This document shows, one piece after another, positions 51,803 through 61,454 of a stretch of DNA of 64,000 nt; position 1 is the stretch's first letter, and the number at the start of each line of letters is the position of its first letter. Where the stretch lies: assembly GCA_033763935.1 (NCBI GenBank), contig JANRJO010000056.1, forward strand, positions 1-64,000, given 5' to 3'. The DNA is from DALYJJ01 sp033763935. GTDB lineage: Bacteria > Acidobacteriota > Terriglobia > Bryobacterales > Bryobacteraceae. The position numbers and the translations under genes are program-made. The notes under the pieces were generated by a model. It saw only the letters and a list, made by a program, of their open reading frames with translations. It was not told where the DNA came from and did no database searches.

Positions 51803-54800
51803 ATGAAGTTCACCGATCTATTCATCCGGCGGCCGGTGCTGGCGATTGTCGTCAACCTGGTGATTCTGATCGCCGGGTTGCAGTCGGTTCGTTCGCTCAG
51901 CGTGCGGCAGTACCCGCGAAGCGACATTGCTGTCATCCGTGTTTCTACGATCTACGTGGGCGCGAATGCGGACCTGGTGCGCGGGTTCATCACTACTCCG
52001 CTCGAGCGGGTGATCGCGAGCGCCGACGGCATCGATTACATGGAGAGCTCGAGTGCACAGAGCCTGAGCACGATCACCGTACACCTCAAGCTCAATTACG
52101 ACACGAACGCGGCGCTGACGCAAATTCAGGCGAAAGTGGCGCAGGTGCGGAACGATCTCCCGCCGGAGGCCGAGGCGCCAGTGATCGAGATGGAGACGGC
52201 GGACAACCAATTCGCCGCGGTGTACCTTAGCTTCTCCTCCGAGGACCTGGACCAGAACCAGATCACCGACTACCTGATGCGCGTGGTACAGCCGAAGCTG
52301 AGCGCCGTGAGCGGCGTGCAGCGGGCCGATATTCTTGGCGATCGCACCTTCGCCATGCGTATCTGGCTGAAGGGTGACCGCATGGCCGCGCTGGGCATAT
52401 CTCCGCCCGAAGTGCGCGATGCTCTGGCGCGCAACAACTATTTGGCGGCGCTGGGCCGGACCAAGGGGTCGATGGTCTCCGTGAACCTGGTGGCGAACAC
52501 TGACCTTCGCTCGCCGGAGGAGTTTCGCCAGCTGGTGGTGAAGGAGCGCGACGGCGTTGTGGTGCGGCTCGGCGAGATCGCGGACGTGACTCTGGGCGCG
52601 GAGAACTACGACGAGGATGTGCGCTTCAACGGGCAGACGGCGACGTTCATGGGCATATGGGTGCTGCCGACGGCGAACACGCTCGACGTGATCCGGGAGG
52701 TCCGCAAGACGCTGCCGCTGGTGCAAGCTCAGCTGCCTGCGGGCATGAAGGTCGACGTACCGTACGATTCGACGGAGTACATCGAGGACGCAATCAGCGA
52801 AGTACTGCACACGCTGGCCGAGACGCTGGTGATCGTCATTGTTGTGATCTTCCTGTTCCTGGGCTCGTTCCGGGCGGTACTGGTCCCGGTGGTGGCGATT
52901 CCGATCTCGCTGATCGGGACGGTGTTTCTGATGCTGGCGGCGGGCTTCACCATTAACCTGCTGACGCTGCTGGCGATCGTGCTGTCGGTGGGGCTGGTAG
53001 TGGACGATGCCATCGTGATGGTGGAGAACGTTCAGCGCCACATTCAAGAGGGACGGCGGCCTCGCGAAGCTGCGGTGCTCGCGGCACGGGAACTCGTGGG
53101 GCCGATCATCGCGATGACGATCACGCTCGGCGCCGTTTACATGCCGGTGGGCATCCAGGGAGGACTGACGGGGTCGCTCTTCCGCGAGTTCGCCTTTACG
53201 CTGGCTGGAGCCGTCTTGGTGTCGGGCGTCGTGGCGCTGACCCTGTCACCGGTAATGAGCGCGCGGTTGCTGCGGTCCGGGGACGACCAGCGCGGCTTTG
53301 CGGGCTGGATCAACCGGAGGTTTGAAAGCCTGCGGCGCGCGTATACGCGGTCGCTCGAGGGCACGCTTCGTTATCGGCCGGTGGTACTGGTGTTGTGGCT
53401 CATCGTGACGGCGCTGATGGTGCCCTTCTACATGTTCTCGCAGCGGGAACTGGCGCCGGCGGAGGACCAGGGCGTGGTGTTTTCGGTTCTGCAGGCTTCG
53501 GCGAACGCCACCATCGACCAGACGAAGCTCTTCGCCGAGCAGGTGTATCAGGTCTACCGCAGTTTCCCTGAGACGGCGAGCGTGTTTCAAATCACGATGC
53601 CCTCGGGCGGCTTTGGCGGGATGGTGACCAAGCCGTGGAGCGACCGCTCGAAGACGACACAGCAGCTGCTGCTGGAAGTCGCCGCCCCGCTCTCGCAGGT
53701 GCCGGGCATCCGCGCGATCCCAATGACGCCGCCGCCGCTGCCCGGCGGTGGAGACTTCCCGGTTGACCTGGTCATCGGGACGGTGGCGGAGCCTGAGCGG
53801 CTGGTGGAGATCTCGCAGCAGCTCGTGGGGAAGGCGTTCACAAGCGGGCTGTTTCTCTTCGCCGACGCGGATTTGAAGTTCGACCAGCCGCAGGTGGAGG
53901 TGGTCTTTGACCGCGACAAGCTGCGCTCGCAGGGCGTGGACCTGGCGCGGGCGGGCGAGGATCTCTCGACGCTGCTGGGGGCCGACTATGTGAACCGTTT
54001 CAGCATCCAGGGGCGGAGTTACAAGGTGATCCCACAACTCAAGCGCGCCGAGCGGCTGAACCCCGAGCAGTTGTCGCAAATTTACGTGACGGGCTCAGAC
54101 GGTAAGGTTGTGCCGCTGTCTACATTCGCTACGTTGAAGACGACGACGCAGCCGCGCGATCTGAGGAAGTTCCAGCAGTTGAACTCGGTCCGCATTCAGG
54201 GCGTAGTGCCGCCGGGCGTGTCGCTCGACCAGGCGCTGACGTTCCTGGAGCAAGAGGCACGGGCCGCGCTGCCGCCGGGCTTCACGTTGGACTACGCGGG
54301 CGAGTCGCGGCAGCTGCGGACGGAGAGCGGCAAGTTCCTCGGAATCTTTCTCCTCTCGGCCGCGCTCATTTACCTGGTATTGGCGGCACAATTCGAAAGT
54401 TTTCGCGATCCGTTTATCATCCTGGTGGGCTCGGTGCCACTCGCAATTTCGGGCGCGCTGCTGTTCTCGTTCCTTGGCTTCACGACGCTGAACATCTACA
54501 GCCAGGTGGGTCTGATCACGCTGGTAGGCCTGATTGCGAAGAATGGCATCCTCATCGTGGAGTTCGCCAACCATCTGCAGGAGACGGGCAAGAACAAGAT
54601 TGCGGCGGTCACGGAAGCGGCGGCGACGCGGCTGCGGCCGGTGCTGATGACGACGGCGGCGACGGTGGTGGGCCACTTTCCCCTGGTAACGGCGACGGGC
54701 CCAGGAGCGGGGGCGCGCAACAGCATAGGCGTGATGCTGGTGAGCGGCATGATCATCGGCACGCTGTTCACGCTCTTCGTGGTGCCGGCGATCTATGTGG

Positions 54801-54889
54801 TGGTGGCGAAGCAGCGGGCGGAGGGGAAGGGGGAGGAACCCGAGCCGCTGACAGCGCCGGAGCCGGTGGAGGAAGGAGCAGTGGTATGA
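51803..54889 (+). CDS. RND multidrug efflux permease (HAE1/AcrB type)
   Basis: A 1028-residue inner-membrane pump. MKFTDLFIRRPVLAIVVNLV is the typical start. GLVVDDAIVMVENVQRHI in helix 4 holds the adjacent Asp pair of the proton relay, with the Lys/Thr partners expected in the second half (GLIAKNGILIVEFANHLQ). Two large periplasmic loops contain the porter and docking domains. The ATG directly follows the adaptor stop. It exports hydrophobic compounds with the flanking adaptor and channel. Confidence 0.98.
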   Translation: MKFTDLFIRRPVLAIVVNLVILIAGLQSVRSLSVRQYPRSDIAVIRVSTIYVGANADLVRGFITTPLERVIASADGIDYMESSSAQSLSTITVHLKLNYDTNAALTQIQAKVAQVRNDLPPEAEAPVIEMETADNQFAAVYLSFSSEDLDQNQITDYLMRVVQPKLSAVSGVQRADILGDRTFAMRIWLKGDRMAALGISPPEVRDALARNNYLAALGRTKGSMVSVNLVANTDLRSPEEFRQLVVKERDGVVVRLGEIADVTLGAENYDEDVRFNGQTATFMGIWVLPTANTLDVIREVRKTLPLVQAQLPAGMKVDVPYDSTEYIEDAISEVLHTLAETLVIVIVVIFLFLGSFRAVLVPVVAIPISLIGTVFLMLAAGFTINLLTLLAIVLSVGLVVDDAIVMVENVQRHIQEGRRPREAAVLAARELVGPIIAMTITLGAVYMPVGIQGGLTGSLFREFAFTLAGAVLVSGVVALTLSPVMSARLLRSGDDQRGFAGWINRRFESLRRAYTRSLEGTLRYRPVVLVLWLIVTALMVPFYMFSQRELAPAEDQGVVFSVLQASANATIDQTKLFAEQVYQVYRSFPETASVFQITMPSGGFGGMVTKPWSDRSKTTQQLLLEVAAPLSQVPGIRAIPMTPPPLPGGGDFPVDLVIGTVAEPERLVEISQQLVGKAFTSGLFLFADADLKFDQPQVEVVFDRDKLRSQGVDLARAGEDLSTLLGADYVNRFSIQGRSYKVIPQLKRAERLNPEQLSQIYVTGSDGKVVPLSTFATLKTTTQPRDLRKFQQLNSVRIQGVVPPGVSLDQALTFLEQEARAALPPGFTLDYAGESRQLRTESGKFLGIFLLSAALIYLVLAAQFESFRDPFIILVGSVPLAISGALLFSFLGFTTLNIYSQVGLITLVGLIAKNGILIVEFANHLQETGKNKIAAVTEAAATRLRPVLMTTAATVVGHFPLVTATGPGAGARNSIGVMLVSGMIIGTLFTLFVVPAIYVVVAKQRAEGKGEEPEPLTAPEPVEEGAVV

Positions 54890-56298
54890 AACGGTTGGTG
54901 CTAGCCTTGGTTTTCGCGGCTGTGGCTGCCGGCACCGGCTGCCGCAAGTCCACGACGTACCAGAGACCGTCCGTTCCGACGCCGCAGACGTTCCGCGGCG
55001 TGCCCCCTTCGGCTTCGGCGGGGGACACCGCCTCCCTTGGAGATAGCAAGTGGTTCGACGTCTTCCAGGACGAAGCACTGCGGCGGCTGATCCGGCGGGC
55101 GGAGACGCACAACTACGACGTGCGCGAAGCGGTGGCTCGTGTGGCGGCCGCGCAGGCGGCGGTTGGCATTACCCGAGCGGACCAGTTGCCGACGACGAAC
55201 GTCGCGGTGGACGCCACGACTCTCCGGATCTCGCGCGGGGGAAACTTTCCGCTCCCGCCGGGCGTGCAGCAGAACCGCACATTCGGGTCGGTAGCGGCGA
55301 ACCTGCTGTCGTACGAGGTGGATATCTGGGGGCGTTTGCGTAGCGCAACGGACGCGGCTCGGGCAGAGGTGCTGGCGGCCGAGGAGAACCGCAACGCCGT
55401 GCGCATGATGCTTGTCGGGGACCTAGCGGCAGCGTACTTTCAACTCCTCGGACTGGACCAGGAGTTGGAGATTGCACGGCGGACGCTCGAAACGCGCGAG
55501 GGCTCACTTCGGCTGATCCGGCTGCGCGAAGAGCGCGGTCTGGCGACGAAGCTCGAGGTTCGTGAGGGCGAGCAACTGGTGTATACGGCCACGCAGGTGA
55601 TACCGCAGATCCAGCAGCAGATCGCGCAAACGGAGAATCGCATCAGCCTGTTAACCGGGGCGGCGCCGGGAGAGATCGAGCGCGGCGTAGCGCTGAGCGC
55701 ACAACAGCAGCCGCCTGAGATTCCCGCTGGGCTGCCATCGGCGCTTCTGGAGCGGCGCCCGGATATCCGCGCCGGGGAGCAGCAACTGGTGGCGGCGCAG
55801 GCAAGGATCGATGCGGCGCGCGCCGCGTTCTTCCCACGAATCAGCTTGACTGGATTGCTGGGTTCGCAGAGTAACGCGCTCTCAAGCCTCTTCAGCCCGG
55901 CCACCGGTGTATGGCAATTCGTACCGCAGGTCTCGCAGCCCGTCTTTACCGGAGGGCGGCTGCGTTCCCAGGCGGAGCTGGCCCGGAGCGAGCAGCAGAT
56001 TGCCGTCGTGCAATACGAGCGTGCCATTCAAACGGCGTTCCGCGAAGTGGCGGACGCGCTCGCGGCGCATCGTCATGTCCGGGTGATTCGGGGGGAACAG
56101 GAGATGCTGCTCCAGACGCTGCGGGACCGCGCGCGCCTCTCCTATCTTCGGTACACGCGTGGTGTGGACCCGCTCCTGGCGGCGCTGGATGCAGACCGCG
56201 ATCTGTTTGAAGCGGAGCTAGCGCTGACGCGGACCAGACGGGATGAGCTGGTGGCACTGGTGCAACTGTACCGGGCGCTCGGAGGAGGATGGCAGTAA
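54886..56298 (+). CDS. Outer-membrane efflux lipoprotein (NodT/OprM type)
   Basis: A 470-residue TolC-fold channel. The signal VFAAVAAGTGC is a lipobox with Cys19 as the lipidation site. NLLSYEVDIWGRLRSATDAA, VREGEQLVYTATQVIPQIQQ and ERRPDIRAGEQQLVAAQARI are the repeated helical motifs of the NodT family. The start overlaps the permease stop by 4 bp (ATGA), completing a tripartite efflux operon. Confidence 0.96.
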   Translation: MKRLVLALVFAAVAAGTGCRKSTTYQRPSVPTPQTFRGVPPSASAGDTASLGDSKWFDVFQDEALRRLIRRAETHNYDVREAVARVAAAQAAVGITRADQLPTTNVAVDATTLRISRGGNFPLPPGVQQNRTFGSVAANLLSYEVDIWGRLRSATDAARAEVLAAEENRNAVRMMLVGDLAAAYFQLLGLDQELEIARRTLETREGSLRLIRLREERGLATKLEVREGEQLVYTATQVIPQIQQQIAQTENRISLLTGAAPGEIERGVALSAQQQPPEIPAGLPSALLERRPDIRAGEQQLVAAQARIDAARAAFFPRISLTGLLGSQSNALSSLFSPATGVWQFVPQVSQPVFTGGRLRSQAELARSEQQIAVVQYERAIQTAFREVADALAAHRHVRVIRGEQEMLLQTLRDRARLSYLRYTRGVDPLLAALDADRDLFEAELALTRTRRDELVALVQLYRALGGGWQ

Positions 56299-57551
56299 GC
56301 GGTGACGCCAGAGAGGCGGTCGAGCGGGTCTACCGGGAGGATTCCCGGCGAGTGCTCGCGACGTTGATCCGCCTGGTGGGCGATTTCGACGCCGCGGAGG
56401 AGGCGCTGCATGACGCATTCACGGCGGCGCTTGAACAATGGCCGCGCGACGGAGTGCCTGCAAGTCCTCGCGCCTGGCTCATCACTACGGGGCGATTCAA
56501 GGCGATCGACCGGCTGCGGCGGAGGTCACGGTTCGACGCGTCAATTGGCGTGCTGGCGGAGACGCTGGCGGCGGACACTCCCGATCCGTTGCTCGAGGAC
56601 AAGACGCTCGAGGACGATCAACTGCGCCTGATCTTCACCTGCTGCCACCCAGCGCTGGCGCCGGAAACACAGATGGCTTTGACTCTCCGGGAAGTCTGCG
56701 GGCTGAAGACGGAAGAGATCGCGCGAGCGTTCCTCACATCGCCGCCTACGGTGGCACAGCGCATCGTGCGGGCGAAGGCGAAGATTCGCGATGCGCGCAT
56801 TCCATACCAGGTGCCCGCCGCGGCCGAGTTGCCGGAACGGCTGGACGCGGTGCTTCACGTCATTTATCTGGTATTCAACGAAGGCTATTTCGCCACTGCG
56901 GGGGAGGACCTTACGCGTGGGGATGTGGCGGCGGAGGCGATCCGGCTGGGCCGGCTGCTCTTCGGCCTCATGCCGCTGGCGGAGGTGGCGGGTTTGCTCG
57001 GGCTGATGCTCCTGCACGAGTCTCGGCGCCCGGCGCGGGTGGACGCAAACGGCGACCTCGTGCTGCTGGAGGCGCAGGACCGTAGCCTTTGGGATCGGGA
57101 CCTGATCGAAGAGGGCACCCGGCTGGCGGCGCAGGCGATGCGAGAAGAAGAAGTCGGGCCGTATGCGCTGCAAGCGGCGATCGCCGCGCTGCACGCCGCA
57201 GCGCCGCGGGCCGAGGATACGAACTGGAGCGGTATCGCCGCGCTGTACGATCTGCTTCTCGTAGCCTCGCCGTCGCCGGTGGTGGAGCTGAACCGGGCGG
57301 TGGCGGTGGCGATGCGGGATGGCCCGGAATCGGGACTGGTGCTGGTAGACGAGATTCTGGGTCGCGGAGATTTGCGAGAGTATCACCTGGCGCACGCCGC
57401 CCGAGCGGAGCTTTTACGCCGGACGGGGCGGACGAAAGAGGCACGCGAGGCCTTTGAGCAGGCGCTGCGGCTGGCACGACTGGAACCGGAGCGCCGCTTT
57501 CTGGAGCGGCAGAAGGCGGCGCTCGAGGGTGAATCGTCTAGCCGGGCCTGA
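56289..57551 (+). CDS. ECF42 family sigma factor with TPR domain
   Basis: A 420-residue protein. Sigma region 2 (TLIRLVGDFDAAEEALHDAF) and region 4 (ALTLREVCGLKTEEIARAFL, then TSPPTVAQRIVRAKAKIRD) occupy the first ~175 residues. A DUF6596-type stretch (VLHVIYLVFNEGYFATAGED, SRRPARVDANGDLVLLEAQD) and TPR-like C-terminal helices follow, the plan of ECF42. These sigma factors partner with DGPF/YCII genes, which lie convergently just downstream. The start overlaps the outer-membrane channel gene by 10 bp, so it is transcribed with the efflux operon. It overlaps the last YCII gene by 14 bp at its 3' end. Confidence 0.95.
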   Translation: MAVSGDAREAVERVYREDSRRVLATLIRLVGDFDAAEEALHDAFTAALEQWPRDGVPASPRAWLITTGRFKAIDRLRRRSRFDASIGVLAETLAADTPDPLLEDKTLEDDQLRLIFTCCHPALAPETQMALTLREVCGLKTEEIARAFLTSPPTVAQRIVRAKAKIRDARIPYQVPAAAELPERLDAVLHVIYLVFNEGYFATAGEDLTRGDVAAEAIRLGRLLFGLMPLAEVAGLLGLMLLHESRRPARVDANGDLVLLEAQDRSLWDRDLIEEGTRLAAQAMREEEVGPYALQAAIAALHAAAPRAEDTNWSGIAALYDLLLVASPSPVVELNRAVAVAMRDGPESGLVLVDEILGRGDLREYHLAHAARAELLRRTGRTKEAREAFEQALRLARLEPERRFLERQKAALEGESSSRA

Positions 57552-57906
57552 GCGTCGCCACTTCGACTACCGGGCGGATCTCGATACCCGCGGGGAAGTC
57601 GTCACCGAAGAAACCGCTGGCGGCGGCAATGGCCTCGTCGAGGTTGGCAGCTTCAATGAGCGAAAAGCCGCCGAGCTGTTCGCGAGTTTCCGCAAACGGA
57701 CCGTCAGTGACCACGCGCTTTCCGTTCCGGCGCCGGATGGTGGTGGCGGTGGCGGTCGGTTCGAGGGGCGCGCCGGAGAGGAAGATGCCGCGTTCCATCA
57801 ACTGGTTGGCGTGTGGAGCGCATGCGTCCATGGCCTCGCGTTGCTGGGTCTCGCTGAGGCGGCCCCAGGCTTCCTCGTTGAGGTAAACCAGAAGCATGTA
57901 TTTCAC
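57538..57906 (-). CDS. YCII/DGPF domain protein (fourth in cluster)
   Basis: A 122-residue protein starting MKYMLLVYLNEEAWGRLSET and containing RVVTDGPFAETREQLGGFSL, the DGPF motif of YCII-related proteins linked to ECF42. Members are small cytoplasmic proteins of unknown chemistry. Its start overlaps the VOC gene stop (ATGA). Confidence 0.93.
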   Translation of the reverse strand: MKYMLLVYLNEEAWGRLSETQQREAMDACAPHANQLMERGIFLSGAPLEPTATATTIRRRNGKRVVTDGPFAETREQLGGFSLIEAANLDEAIAAASGFFGDDFPAGIEIRPVVEVATLRPG

Positions 57907-58316
57907 GCGGCGGCCCCCTTCGTTTCGTAGTTGAACATCCAGCGGACGCCGTAGCGGTCCGTCAGCATGCCGAACCGGGCTCCCCAGAATGCATCGTGGA
58001 GGGGCATCTGAACGCTGCCGCCGGCACCGAGTTCGGCAAAGAGCCGCTCGATCTCATCACGAGATTCACAGACGACATTCAGCCAGGTGGTGTTCGCCGA
58101 AACCTCGCCGGCGAGCGTATCAGAGGCCATGAGCAGGGGTTGGCCGCTCTTTGTGAGGCAAGCGTGGAGGATCCTGGACTGCAGATGGGGCGGCTGGTCG
58201 CCGGGCATATCGGCGAAAGTCATCAGGTCCAATTGGAGACCGAACAGCCGGGCGTAGTATTCCATGGCCTCCCGGCAGTTGCCGTCGAAGTTGAGATAGG
58301 GAATGAGCGCCTCCAC
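57903..58316 (-). CDS. VOC/PhnB-like glyoxalase-fold protein
   Basis: A 137-residue protein with the PhnB pattern: ALIPYLNFDGNCREAMEYYA, the ASDTLAGEV strand, and the C-terminal DAFWGARFGMLTDRYGVRWM. It belongs to the vicinal oxygen chelate fold; PhnB-like members often travel with ECF42 and YCII genes. The substrate is unknown. It lies 3 bp after the second YCII gene and is coupled to the fourth. Confidence 0.92.
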   Translation of the reverse strand: MEALIPYLNFDGNCREAMEYYARLFGLQLDLMTFADMPGDQPPHLQSRILHACLTKSGQPLLMASDTLAGEVSANTTWLNVVCESRDEIERLFAELGAGGSVQMPLHDAFWGARFGMLTDRYGVRWMFNYETKGAAA

Positions 58317-58319
58317 GGG

Positions 58320-58727
58320 TTATCGTCTCCTTTCGAGTTCCAACTGGAGTTCGGCGTGGCGGCCGACGGCCTCCCCCTCGCCGAAGTCCGAGAGTTCGAA
58401 GACCTGCCGCACTTCCACTTGTCCGTCTTCGAACGGGGCGCGCTTTGCCCACTCGACGGCGTCTTCCTTGGACGCGACGCGCAGCATCCAGAAACCCGCG
58501 ATGAGTTCTTTGGTTTCGGGAAACGGGCCGTCCGTGACTTGGCGCTGTTTGCCGGAGTAGTGGACGCGGGCGCCCTTCGAACTGGCCTGTAGGCCTTCGC
58601 CCGCCAGCATGACGCCGGCGCGCACTATTTCCGCATTAAATTCGGCCATAGCGGCGAGGATCTTCTCGTCCGGCAAGATGCCGGCCTCGCTCTCCTTGTC
58701 GGCTTTGACAATCAGCATGAATCGCAT
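58320..58727 (-). CDS. YCII/DGPF domain protein (second in cluster)
   Basis: A 135-residue protein. MRFMLIVKADKESEAGILPD and RQVTDGPFPETKELIAGFWM show the DGPF motif. ATG 58727 follows AGAAGGAGAC, and the longer frame to 58793 is not needed. The C-terminus has an extra Glu/Arg-rich helix compared with its paralogues. Confidence 0.93.
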   Translation of the reverse strand: MRFMLIVKADKESEAGILPDEKILAAMAEFNAEIVRAGVMLAGEGLQASSKGARVHYSGKQRQVTDGPFPETKELIAGFWMLRVASKEDAVEWAKRAPFEDGQVEVRQVFELSDFGEGEAVGRHAELQLELERRR

Positions 58728-58808
58728 GTCGTCTCCTTCTGTTCTGTTTCTCTCTGCAATCGTGAATCGAACGGCATCCCCGGCTTTCGACACGGGCAGG
58801 GAGAATTG

Positions 58809-59147
58809 TTACGTCTTCCCGGGGAGGGGACGGACGGGGCGGACTTCGACGCTGCCGGTGCAGGCGGCGGGTATGGCGGCCGCGAGTTGAATGGCTTCGT
58901 TGAGGTCTGCAGCCTCCACCAGGTAGAAGCCGGCGAGGGTTTCCTTGGTTTCGGCAAAGGGGCCGTCGCTGACGGTGACGCGCCCGGCGCGGACGCGGAC
59001 GGTGACGGCGCTGGCGGCGGGTTCGAGCGCCTCGGATGCGAGGCAGCGTCCGCGATCGCGCAGCTCATTGTCATAAGCGACGCAATCCGAATCGGGGACG
59101 AGGTCGAAGGCGCCCTGCTCGCCGTAGACCAGGCAGACGTATTTCAT
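58809..59147 (-). CDS. YCII/DGPF domain protein (first in cluster)
   Basis: A 112-residue protein starting MKYVCLVYGEQGAFDLVPDS, with VTVSDGPFAETKETLAGFYL as its DGPF motif. ATG 59147 follows AAAGGAG. It is the first gene behind the ECF42-type promoter, so it should be the most directly activated member. Confidence 0.93.
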   Translation of the reverse strand: MKYVCLVYGEQGAFDLVPDSDCVAYDNELRDRGRCLASEALEPAASAVTVRVRAGRVTVSDGPFAETKETLAGFYLVEAADLNEAIQLAAAIPAACTGSVEVRPVRPLPGKT

Positions 59148-59201
59148 AGCGTTTCTCCTTTCGCTGAAAGTCTCGACGCGGTTCACCGGACTACTATGTC
59201 A

Positions 59202-59228
59202 GTCGGATGAGGAATGGCGCGATCGACA
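59202..59228 (-). promoter_or_regulatory. ECF42-type promoter
   Basis: On the minus strand TGTCGA (59228-59223) is followed after 17 nt by CGAC (59205-59202). This matches the ECF42 motif as I recall it (TGTCGA at -35, CGAC or CGTC at -10). It points at the YCII/VOC cluster, 55 bp before its first start. Confidence 0.82.
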
Positions 59229-59237
59229 GGCGCCGCT

Positions 59238-60191
59238 TTATTGCGCGGCGGAAACCGGGGCGTGCCGCAAGTGCCGGTCGAACCAGGAAGCGAATTCGCG
59301 AACGTCGAGTACCATGGTGGGCCAGCCATGCTCACCGCCGTCGTGGACGACGAGTTTCACCTCGCGGCCGAGTCCGGCGGCGCGCTTTTGGAACCGTTGG
59401 GACTGTTCCAGGGGCACGAGAGTGTCGGCATCTCCGTGGTAGATGAGCGTGGGCGGGAGGTTCGGGCCGATGAAGTAGATCGGTGACGTTTCGTAGCCGA
59501 TCTTCTTCCACACGCCGAGGTCGCGGTTGGACATGCCAAAGGCCCTGACGAAGCTCTAAGGTGGGCCTCCGTCTCCCAGATTCTCGGTGGAAGGTCCGAG
59601 GTTCAGAAGGTCGGTGACGGGGTAGAAGATGGCGACGGCCTGGACGGCGCTGGATTCGCGGTCGATGGGATCGGGGGCATCCGCGGGGCCGGGCCCGCCG
59701 CGAGTGGCCAGCATGAGGCTCAGGTGGCCGCCGGCGCTGCCGCCGGAGACACCGATGCGGTTCGGGTCTACACCGTACTTCCGTGCGTGGTGGCGAACGA
59801 AACGGACGCCGCGGTTCATGTCCTCGACGATCTCCATTACGGTGGACGCCGGCTGAGAGATGTGGCAAATGGCGAACACGGTATAGCCGCTACGGATGAG
59901 GGGCGCCACCATCCACGCAGGCGCCTGGCCGGCGCGCTGCGACTTCCACCCGCCGCTGACCATGAAGGCGATGGCGATCCCGTTGGCCTTGCCTTCGGCG
60001 GGACGGAGAATGTCCATCGTGAGCGGCTGGCCGTTACGGCTTCCGTAGACGATGCCGTCGATGCGCCGGGTCTCCGGATGCAGGTAGAGCCAGATGCTGC
60101 CCGCGAACGCGCCGGCGGCCACGACGACCGCCAGGATGGCGAGCACTGCGATCCGCAAAATGCGGCGAAGGCGGCTCTTGGTTGAAGGCAA
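59238..60191 (-). pseudogene. Alpha/beta hydrolase interrupted by one in-frame TAG
   Basis: The frame from a TTG at 60191 encodes a membrane anchor (LAILAVVVAAGAFAGSIWLY), GGWKSQRAGQAPAWM near the oxyanion hole and the nucleophile elbow GVSGGSAGGHLSLML. It stops at TAG 59558-59556. The same frame continues without shift through AFGMSNRDLGVWKKIGYE, the acid in IYHGDADTLVPLEQS and the His in GGEHGWP, to the stop at 59238. A truncated product would lack the catalytic acid and His. It resembles exported esterase/lipase-like hydrolases. It could be a recent nonsense mutation, a sequencing error or readthrough. Confidence 0.8.
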
Positions 60192-60236
60192 GGTATCCGA
60201 TGGTACCTCGATCGACGTGGCATGCTGAAGAGCGCT

Positions 60237-61454
60237 ATGACGAATCGAAGGTACTTTCTGCCGGCGCTCGCGGCAGGCGCACTGCGGGCGAAGCGCGGCT
60301 TTGCGGCGAGCGATACGGTTCGTGTCGGCTGCATCGGGACGGGCGGCAGGGCCCAAGTGCTCATGCGGACGTTTGAGCGTTTGAAGGGCGCGCAGCTGGC
60401 TGCCGTGTGCGACGTGTGGGACGCAAACCTGGAACGAGCAAGGCAGATCGCGGGGCCCGCGGCCTTCGCAACGAAGGACTATCGCGCGCTGCTTGACCGC
60501 AAGGACATTGACGCGGTGCTGATCGGCGCACCGGATCACCAGCACGTGCCATTGACGGTGGCTGCCTGCGAGGCGGGCAAAGATGTCTATGTCGAGAAGC
60601 CTTTGACCCACGAGCCGGGCGAGGGCGAACTGGTGACGGGCGCACAGAAACGATCGGGACGGGTGGTCCAAGTCGGGTTGCAGCAAAGGAGCATGCCGCA
60701 TATTCAGAAGGCGTATGAGATGATCCGGTCCGGCATGCTGGGCAAAGTGCACAAGGTGCACCTGACTTGGAACCGCAACCACGACCGTTGGGAGCGGCCC
60801 CGGGCGACGATCGACCCGGCGACCGTCGACTGGAAGGCATGGTTAGGCAAGGCGCGTGCGCAGCCGTTTGACGAATATCGTTTCCGGCAGTGGCGGTGGT
60901 TCTGGGACTTCGGCGGCGGGATCTTCACCGATCTGATGGTGCACCACATCGACATTGTGCAGTGGATACTCGGGCTGGGCAATCCGGCGAGCGCGACCAG
61001 TGTCGGGGACAATTTCGCAACGAAGGGGTTGTGGGAGACTCCGGACACTGTTCAGACTCTGATGCGGTACCCGGAGCACGAACTGCAAGTCTATTTCGAA
61101 GGCACATTTGTGAATGCACGTAACGCGGAGATGATCGAGTTCATGGGGACGGAGGGGACGCTGTACCTGGACCGGGGGCGGTATGAGCTGTATCCGGAGA
61201 CCAGGCGGGCGACCTATGGAGCGCAGGCGCGGAAGGCTCCGTTCGAATATTCGGAGTGGGTGTTAGGCAGCGGTCCGAAGGGAGCTGATTTTTATGAGAA
61301 TCCGAATGGGGAGTTACTGCACTTGAGTAACTGGTTGGAGTGCATCCGGTCCCGAAGGACGCCAGCGGCGCCGGTGGAAGCGGGCGTGCTGTCGGCGGCT
61401 GCCGCGCATCTGGCGAACCGCGCGTTACGGACGGGGCAGGTAGCTTACTGGTAG
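60237..61454 (+). CDS. Exported Gfo/Idh/MocA oxidoreductase
   Basis: A 405-residue protein. MTNRRYFLPALAAGALRA is a Tat-like N-terminus. The Rossmann motif VRVGCIGTGGRAQVLMRTF, DVYVEKPLTH with the conserved EKP, and DFGGGIFTDLMVHHIDIVQW with the catalytic His pair region place it among bacterial exported dehydrogenases of sugars or glycosides. A start at 60222 is also possible. It is divergent from the broken hydrolase and overlaps the convergent nucleotidyltransferase by 10 bp. Confidence 0.92.
   Translation: MTNRRYFLPALAAGALRAKRGFAASDTVRVGCIGTGGRAQVLMRTFERLKGAQLAAVCDVWDANLERARQIAGPAAFATKDYRALLDRKDIDAVLIGAPDHQHVPLTVAACEAGKDVYVEKPLTHEPGEGELVTGAQKRSGRVVQVGLQQRSMPHIQKAYEMIRSGMLGKVHKVHLTWNRNHDRWERPRATIDPATVDWKAWLGKARAQPFDEYRFRQWRWFWDFGGGIFTDLMVHHIDIVQWILGLGNPASATSVGDNFATKGLWETPDTVQTLMRYPEHELQVYFEGTFVNARNAEMIEFMGTEGTLYLDRGRYELYPETRRATYGAQARKAPFEYSEWVLGSGPKGADFYENPNGELLHLSNWLECIRSRRTPAAPVEAGVLSAAAAHLANRALRTGQVAYW

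Noticed and set aside
51818..53047. 409-codon open frame on the minus strand
   Set aside because: It is a shadow of the RND permease, His/Arg-rich, and not preceded by start signals.
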